From the NCBI GenBank assembly GCA_051651625.1, contig JBOFSQ010000093.1, positions 1-26,407 of the forward strand: a stretch of DNA of 26,407 nucleotides, in the 5' to 3' direction. Below, in pieces: positions 22,850 through 26,407 of this stretch (positions are counted from its first letter, which is position 1; every line of letters starts with the position of its first letter). Below the pieces are notes generated by a model. That model made no database searches. It was not told the DNA's origin and saw nothing but the letters and a program-made list of their open reading frames with translations. This DNA is from JBOFSQ01 sp051651625. GTDB taxonomy: Bacteria; Planctomycetota; Planctomycetia; Pirellulales; Thermoguttaceae. The position numbers and the translations under genes are program-made.

Positions 22850-23097
22850 ACCGTCTTCCATTGGTTTACCTCCTTGATGGCCTCCTCAATCGCTAGTATT
22901 TCGTCATCGGTTGCCACTGGGAAATTCAGCAGAAACTTCAATTCGGGATCGCGTTCGATTTCTTCCGACGTATACTTCCGCGCGGGCGGAAGTGAGTCAC
23001 AGTCGATCAACACCAACCGCGACACATTTTTCTGTAGCGAAGCAAGCGGCCCCATACTTCCGTGTTGCAAAAAAGGGTTCGATTGTAACAAAGCCAT
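22846..23097 (-). CDS. Probable antitoxin of the PIN-domain toxin
   Basis: The 83-residue protein starts at 23097, where GGAG lies about eight bases upstream; the longer frame to 23205 has no support. It shows no clear AbrB, RHH or Phd DNA-binding motif. The C-terminal half is acidic and helical (SEEIERDPELKFLLNFP, ATDDEILAIEEAIKEVNQW), as expected of a segment that wraps around a toxin. The four-base overlap with the toxin gene is the main evidence for its role. Confidence 0.7.
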   Translation of the reverse strand: MALLQSNPFLQHGSMGPLASLQKNVSRLVLIDCDSLPPARKYTSEEIERDPELKFLLNFPVATDDEILAIEEAIKEVNQWKTV

Positions 23098-23267
23098 TGC
23101 TTTTCTCCGGCACATTTTAGAGCGAACAACAAAAGTCGGTATACGTTCACAGTGTCCACCAAAACAATCGAATTTGTTTCTTGGTGACTGTTTACGTTTT
23201 CTCATTGGATTCCTGCCTTTGCAGGAATGACGGAACGGGGGGATGACGAAGTGAGAATCGTGAGAGT

Positions 23268-24230
23268 CTATTTGTGCATCCGGTCAAAAAATTGTGTGTA
23301 GTGATCGCGTGTGGTGAGGTCGTCGCGCCACGCCATTGCGTCGTTGGGGTGTGCGTTACATTGTCCTGTGATCATGTATTCGGGGAACGGTCCCCAATCT
23401 TCTTGCAGCGAAAGTGGGTGAAGGTGATGTTCGAGCGTCTCGAAGACGGGGCGCATCCGCGACGGTTCCGCACCAAGATAACCTAGGAGCAATTCCATCG
23501 GACAATTTCCCGCACCGCGTCCGAGGCCAGCAAGCGAAGCGTCAATCCGATTCGCACCCGATTCAATCGCCGCAATAGAATTCGCAAACGCAAGTTGCTG
23601 ATTGTTGTGCGTGTGAATCCCGACCTCTTTCTCGCCACCAAGTCGCCTGTATTTTTCGACTAAACACGCAACTTGTCGTGGAAGCATCGCGCCGAAACTG
23701 TCAACAACGACAATCACCGAAGCTGGCGTCTTGGCGAGTTGAACCAGTGCATTATCAAGCGTTACCTCGTCGAGTAGCGACGCCGCCATAAGGTTGGCCC
23801 AAACTTCGTAACCGAGCCGCGTTGCGTGGTTGATCATCGCAGTCGCTTCATCGGTTTGATTTGCGTAGAACGCAATCCGGCAGATGTCGATTACGCTCTG
23901 CGACTTCGGAAGCAGATCGTTTTCCCAATCCGACTTTCCGCCGCAGTCGATCATCACCGACAACTTAAGCGGCGTTTTGTTTTCGCCGACAATTCGTCGG
24001 AGGTCTTCTTCGCGGCAGTACATCCAAACGCCGTACTTATCGGGCGAAAAGAATTTCGGCGAGTTGAGATAACCGCATTCCATCGTGTCGATCCCCGCAC
24101 CGAGACACGTCTTGTAGACCGCCCGAACGAAGTCGTCGCTGAAGTGATGGCCGTTAACAAGTCCACCGTCGCGGATCGTACAATCGAGAACCGTAATTTC
24201 GCCGCGCCGCGTTGCCCAAGATGATGTCAC
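23268..24230 (-). CDS. HMGL-like (DRE-TIM) aldolase-domain protein
   Basis: Counting from a GTG at 24230 the protein has 320 residues. It shows the DRE-TIM metallolyase signature VLDCTIRDGG (D16, R20, D21), a strand-end VDSFGAM, the metal-binding HTHNNQ, and the GLGRGAGNCPMELLLGYL loop. Relatives include 4-hydroxy-2-oxovalerate aldolases and HMG-CoA lyase-type enzymes, acting on 2-oxo acids with a divalent metal; the substrate cannot be named. A longer in-frame ATG start exists at 24284, but the extra 18 residues look unlike family sequence and AGGT precedes the GTG. It stands alone; no partner acetaldehyde dehydrogenase is nearby. Confidence 0.82.
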   Translation of the reverse strand: MTSSWATRRGEITVLDCTIRDGGLVNGHHFSDDFVRAVYKTCLGAGIDTMECGYLNSPKFFSPDKYGVWMYCREEDLRRIVGENKTPLKLSVMIDCGGKSDWENDLLPKSQSVIDICRIAFYANQTDEATAMINHATRLGYEVWANLMAASLLDEVTLDNALVQLAKTPASVIVVVDSFGAMLPRQVACLVEKYRRLGGEKEVGIHTHNNQQLAFANSIAAIESGANRIDASLAGLGRGAGNCPMELLLGYLGAEPSRMRPVFETLEHHLHPLSLQEDWGPFPEYMITGQCNAHPNDAMAWRDDLTTRDHYTQFFDRMHK

Positions 24231-24284
24231 GATGATACCTGTTCGATGGGGAATTTCGTATGGTCGAAGACAAAGTCTCGCCAT

Positions 24285-24823
24285 TCTACGGTGCGCGTAG
24301 CTGATGTCAAGGAAGACTCAAGCTATCGGCGGTGAACGGGGTTTCCCAGACAACACGCATAAAGAAGACGCAGCGGCCTGTAACCGCATTGCGCGGCGCA
24401 AGTGGCAGCCGCGAACGCAGCGTGGCGGAGTGACCTGACCCCAAAAACGCCACGCCGAAAAAACCAGTCACGCCGCCGGAGTACCGGCTACGTTCGCGGC
24501 TGCCATTGGTGTACTCCACTACCAGAATCGGAGCGGGAAGCGTAAGCGAGTGACAGAACGGCCATTCGACGCAGAGTCCGTCATTCCCGCGACGAACGGT
24601 AGGGAACGGATTTATCCGTTCCGCAGAACAATCACACACGCCGCATCGAAATAGAAGCCGGAAAGGAAGCGGTACTCCGCCGTATTGACGGACAGAGAAA
24701 GCGTCACCATCACAATTGCATACTCCGCATCGTCATTCCCGCGTACTCGGCGGGAATCTAAAGCACACGCGCCGCACGACAACGAAGCATGGCGGAAAAC
24801 AAAAATAACGATAACCGAAACTG
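24285..24823. other. Gene-free stretch with an inverted repeat and dispersed repeat
   Basis: No gene is supported here. A perfect 14-base inverted repeat, GGCAGCCGCGAACG at 24404-24417 and its complement at 24491-24504, lies within longer imperfect arms (about 24403-24436 and 24469-24505). The right part, 24521-24742, is the inverted partner of 2588-2809. A GATTCCCGCC...GGGAATGA-type hairpin lies at about 24735-24762. Confidence 0.6.
24521..24742 (-). repeat. Dispersed repeat, right copy of an inverted pair
   Basis: This is the reverse complement of 2588-2809 with no gaps and few mismatches. It includes GCGGGAAGCGTAAGCGAGTG near its left end and the GGTACTCCGCCGTATTGACG block. It lies upstream of nothing on the minus strand except the aldolase gene. 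Confidence 0.88.
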
Positions 24824-25672
24824 CTATGAATTGCTTCTTAATTCATACAAACGTTCTTCGCGCTCTATGAAGTTATCAATCCATTTGTTGTAACTCATCA
24901 CATGTTTTATTTTATTATTACTGACAAAAGGCAATATCGTTTCATGATAAAAAGGCTTGTTTTTCATTGACTGCAAACCATAAGCAAAATTACCGCACTG
25001 CATTCTGAAGTGATCAAAACCTTCTATATCAGTAATATCTAATGGTTCGTTCAAATGATTTTCAATACCATAAACCAGATATGTTTTGTTGTCTGCATCA
25101 AATTGCACGTCCTCTACGATCATCTCAGACCATAGATAATATCTGTTGTATTTACAATTCTTTGGTTTTCCACCAAGAATGATGACAACACTCGAACCCA
25201 ACATGTTGGTTGCCACACGTTTTTTAGTGAATATCCCGTAATTTGAATTTGCAGTTGTAATCGAATCATCGTCTGATGCGCCTGGAATATAACCCATTTT
25301 TTCAACGCTGTGATATTGAATGAAATACTGCGATTTTTGAGTATCTCTTTTTTGAAAGTTGGGATTCACGCCCATGAGCTGAACGTTATACTCTGGTTTT
25401 AGTTCTTGAATATAGCGTTTCTCTATTTCAAACAAATCTGCTTCTGGACAAATCTCAAGAATTTCAAAATTAAAATTGCCATGCACACCCGGTTCACTGA
25501 CTTGAATTCTTAAATCGTATTTTGCAAAAGCCGTTCGTATTACAGATTCATTGGAGTTTTCACTCAGCGATTGTGTATGCGCCTTCCATCGCGTCAAAAT
25601 ATCACGCGATTGACCAATATAAAATTTACCGTTAGATAAATTGGTGATTTTATAAATTCCTGTTTTTCTCAT
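24824..25672 (-). CDS. GIY-YIG nuclease-domain protein, AT-rich
   Basis: The 282-residue protein has an N-terminal GIY-YIG domain: GIY at 5-7, YIG at 18-20, R28, H32, the probable metal-binding E84 in EIEKRYIQ, and EYN at 94-96. The last 180 residues match no domain I recognise; IILGGKPKNCKYNRYYLW and FRMQCGNFAYGLQS stand out. Standalone GIY-YIG proteins may be homing, restriction-like or repair nucleases. The gene is visibly richer in A and T than its neighbours and uses different codons, so it was probably acquired by transfer. GGGGA lies seven bases before the ATG. Confidence 0.8.
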   Translation of the reverse strand: MRKTGIYKITNLSNGKFYIGQSRDILTRWKAHTQSLSENSNESVIRTAFAKYDLRIQVSEPGVHGNFNFEILEICPEADLFEIEKRYIQELKPEYNVQLMGVNPNFQKRDTQKSQYFIQYHSVEKMGYIPGASDDDSITTANSNYGIFTKKRVATNMLGSSVVIILGGKPKNCKYNRYYLWSEMIVEDVQFDADNKTYLVYGIENHLNEPLDITDIEGFDHFRMQCGNFAYGLQSMKNKPFYHETILPFVSNNKIKHVMSYNKWIDNFIEREERLYELRSNS

Positions 25673-25689
25673 GTCATATCCCCAAATAT

Positions 25690-25758
25690 CTAACGAGCTG
25701 TGCGGGCTGTTTTGTTTTCATTATCCCAAACACAAAAATTACCACCATTGTCAGTCAT
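25690..25758 (-). CDS. Possible 22-residue peptide upstream of the GIY-YIG gene
   Basis: An ATG directly after the repeated leader and its AAAGGA site opens a 22-codon frame (TDNGGNFCVWDNENKTARTA in the middle) ending 17 bases before the GIY-YIG start. In the left leader copy the same ATGACT is the glycosylase start. It could be a small leader peptide, or the stub of a gene displaced by insertion of the AT-rich nuclease gene. Confidence 0.35.
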   Translation of the reverse strand: MTDNGGNFCVWDNENKTARTAR

Positions 25759-25845
25759 CGTACTGTCCTTTCGAGTGATGGGGGGAGAAACGCACAAGCC
25801 ACAAACATCGTTGTCGAGAATCGACAAGTAGAGACGAGAGCCGTC
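25754..25845 (-). promoter_or_regulatory. Repeated 5' leader, second copy
   Basis: This is the inverted counterpart of 694-811. On the minus strand it reads GACGGCTCTCGTC (hairpin), TTGTCG-ATTCT-CGACAA (hairpin), TTTGTGGCTTGTGCGTTTCT, then CACTCGAAAGGAC and ATGACT. It lacks the extra 35 bases of the left copy. The second hairpin has a changed loop base but an intact stem. Confidence 0.6.
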
Positions 25846-25977
25846 TCCGGGAAGGAGGCGGCAGTGTTGCTGCACCGCGAAGCGGAGAGCCGCCGTATTG
25901 ACGGAGAACAAGTGCAAACCACAACACCGTCAATACGCTTCGCTCCTTTCCGGCTGTTATTGCACGCGAAGCGTCAA
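25846..25977. other. Non-coding spacer with inverted repeat
   Basis: GTATTGACGG (25895-25904) and CCGTCAATAC (25927-25936) form a 10-bp inverted repeat, extended imperfectly by GCGAAGCG and CGCTTCGC further out. Parts (CGTCAATACGGCGG, CCTCCTTTCCGG) also occur in the 2588-2809 repeat. No gene is seen. Confidence 0.5.
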
Positions 25978-26326
25978 CGCAGAGCGCGAATCAAAAACGA
26001 CTGCTACAACAAATGATGGTGCGCATCTTACACGGTTGGGGCCGCGTGCGAAGGGGGAGCGTGAGTTTTCGCGCTATCGCGTTTGCTCAAAGCGTGTTCT
26101 TTAGATTCCCGCCGAGTACGCGGGACGGGAATGACGAACTCTACGTCGAATGGCGATTCGGGCACTCGCTTACGCTTCGTGTTCTTCTTCGGACGCTTCC
26201 CGCTCCGATTCTAACTTTCGCTCGCGTGGTGCAGCTTGCGTTCACAAGGCTTTCTGGAACTCTTTCAGCGTTTTGCAATCGAACGCCAAGTCGAAGAGGG
26301 CGTCAAGTTTGTTGAGGTCGTCAATC
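25978..26326 (-). repeat. Terminal inverted repeat of the window, right copy
   Basis: This is the reverse complement of 1-349, ungapped, with a small number of substitutions concentrated around 25980-26050. It contains the 3' part of the DUF4351-like gene and its downstream flank. Confidence 0.9.
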
Positions 26327-26407
26327 GTCAGCAGCGATTCGGTAAGTTGCTGCGGAACGTTTTCAAACCGACGATTCAACAGGCGAACTATCTTTCTGGC
26401 TTCGCCA
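26242..26407 (-). CDS. C-terminal part of a DUF4351-like protein, cut by the window edge
   Basis: The last 54 codons and the TGA stop are visible: GEARKIVRLLNRRFENVP, then QQLTESLLTIDDLNKLDALF, ending FQKAL. The repeated Leu pattern with RRF resembles the DUF4351 domain found at the C-terminus of Rpn-family PD-(D/E)XK transposase-like nucleases. The gene continues beyond the window. The identical ending at 2-85 shows that at least two copies flank this region in opposite orientation. Confidence 0.55.
   Translation of the reverse strand, partial: GEARKIVRLLNRRFENVPQQLTESLLTIDDLNKLDALFDLAFDCKTLKEFQKAL

Noticed and set aside
23208..23229. Hairpin ATTCCTGC-CTTT-GCAGGAAT as aldolase terminator
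   Set aside because: The 8-bp stem is clear but has no T-run on the minus strand and resembles common ATTCCTGC-type dispersed hairpins; its function is not supported.
1..26407. tRNA and rRNA genes
   Set aside because: No cloverleaf with the T-loop motif and no rRNA-like conserved stretch was seen in the intergenic regions by reading.

Overview
The window looks like chromosomal DNA of a member of the Planctomycetota with roughly balanced base composition. The main evidence is a DUF1559 protein with a pilin-type N-terminus at 1470-2558, a large family typical of that phylum, together with a Fe-S-free endonuclease III-like protein and several proteins without recognisable relatives. No rRNA, tRNA or CRISPR array was seen. 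The order or genus cannot be fixed from the sequence alone.

Layout. The genes from 812 to 8011 read on the + strand: a family 4 uracil-DNA glycosylase, the DUF1559 protein, a probable HicA-like toxin-antitoxin pair, an MNT/HEPN pair overlapping an HhH-GPD protein with a Lys/Pro/Ala-rich tail, a lipoprotein cytochrome c'-like protein, and an unknown protein. From 8178 to 25758 all genes read on the - strand: ftsH, a Tat-exported sugar isomerase-like protein, a trpE-G-D-C-F-A operon without trpB, an operon of YchF-like NTPase, lspA and two duplicated GT39-type glycosyltransferases, a VapBC-like pair, an HMGL-type aldolase, and an AT-rich GIY-YIG gene. The convergent junction at about 8.0-8.2 kb is filled by a hairpin element. 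Both window ends cut copies of a gene with a DUF4351-like C-terminus.

The trp operon is the most coherent unit. Its junctions are ATGA overlaps or very short gaps, except trpG/trpD, where a dispersed repeat has been inserted and now encodes the last residues of TrpG. Upstream of trpE there is a short reading frame with three Trp codons in four (W-R-W-W), then a strong intrinsic terminator, with a plausible antiterminator pairing between them. This is the architecture of ribosome-mediated attenuation, and it is the best candidate here for an undescribed regulatory system in this lineage.

The second theme is repeats. At least five dispersed non-coding families fill the intergenic spaces, and three of them occur as inverted pairs at the two ends of the window in nested order (1-349 with 25978-26326; 694-811 with 25754-25845; 2588-2809 with 24521-24742). 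One family is a portable 5' leader carrying two stem-loops and the ribosome binding site, found in front of two unrelated genes. Toxin-antitoxin-like modules lie among these repeats, so the left 5 kb and right 4 kb behave as accessory DNA around a more conserved core.
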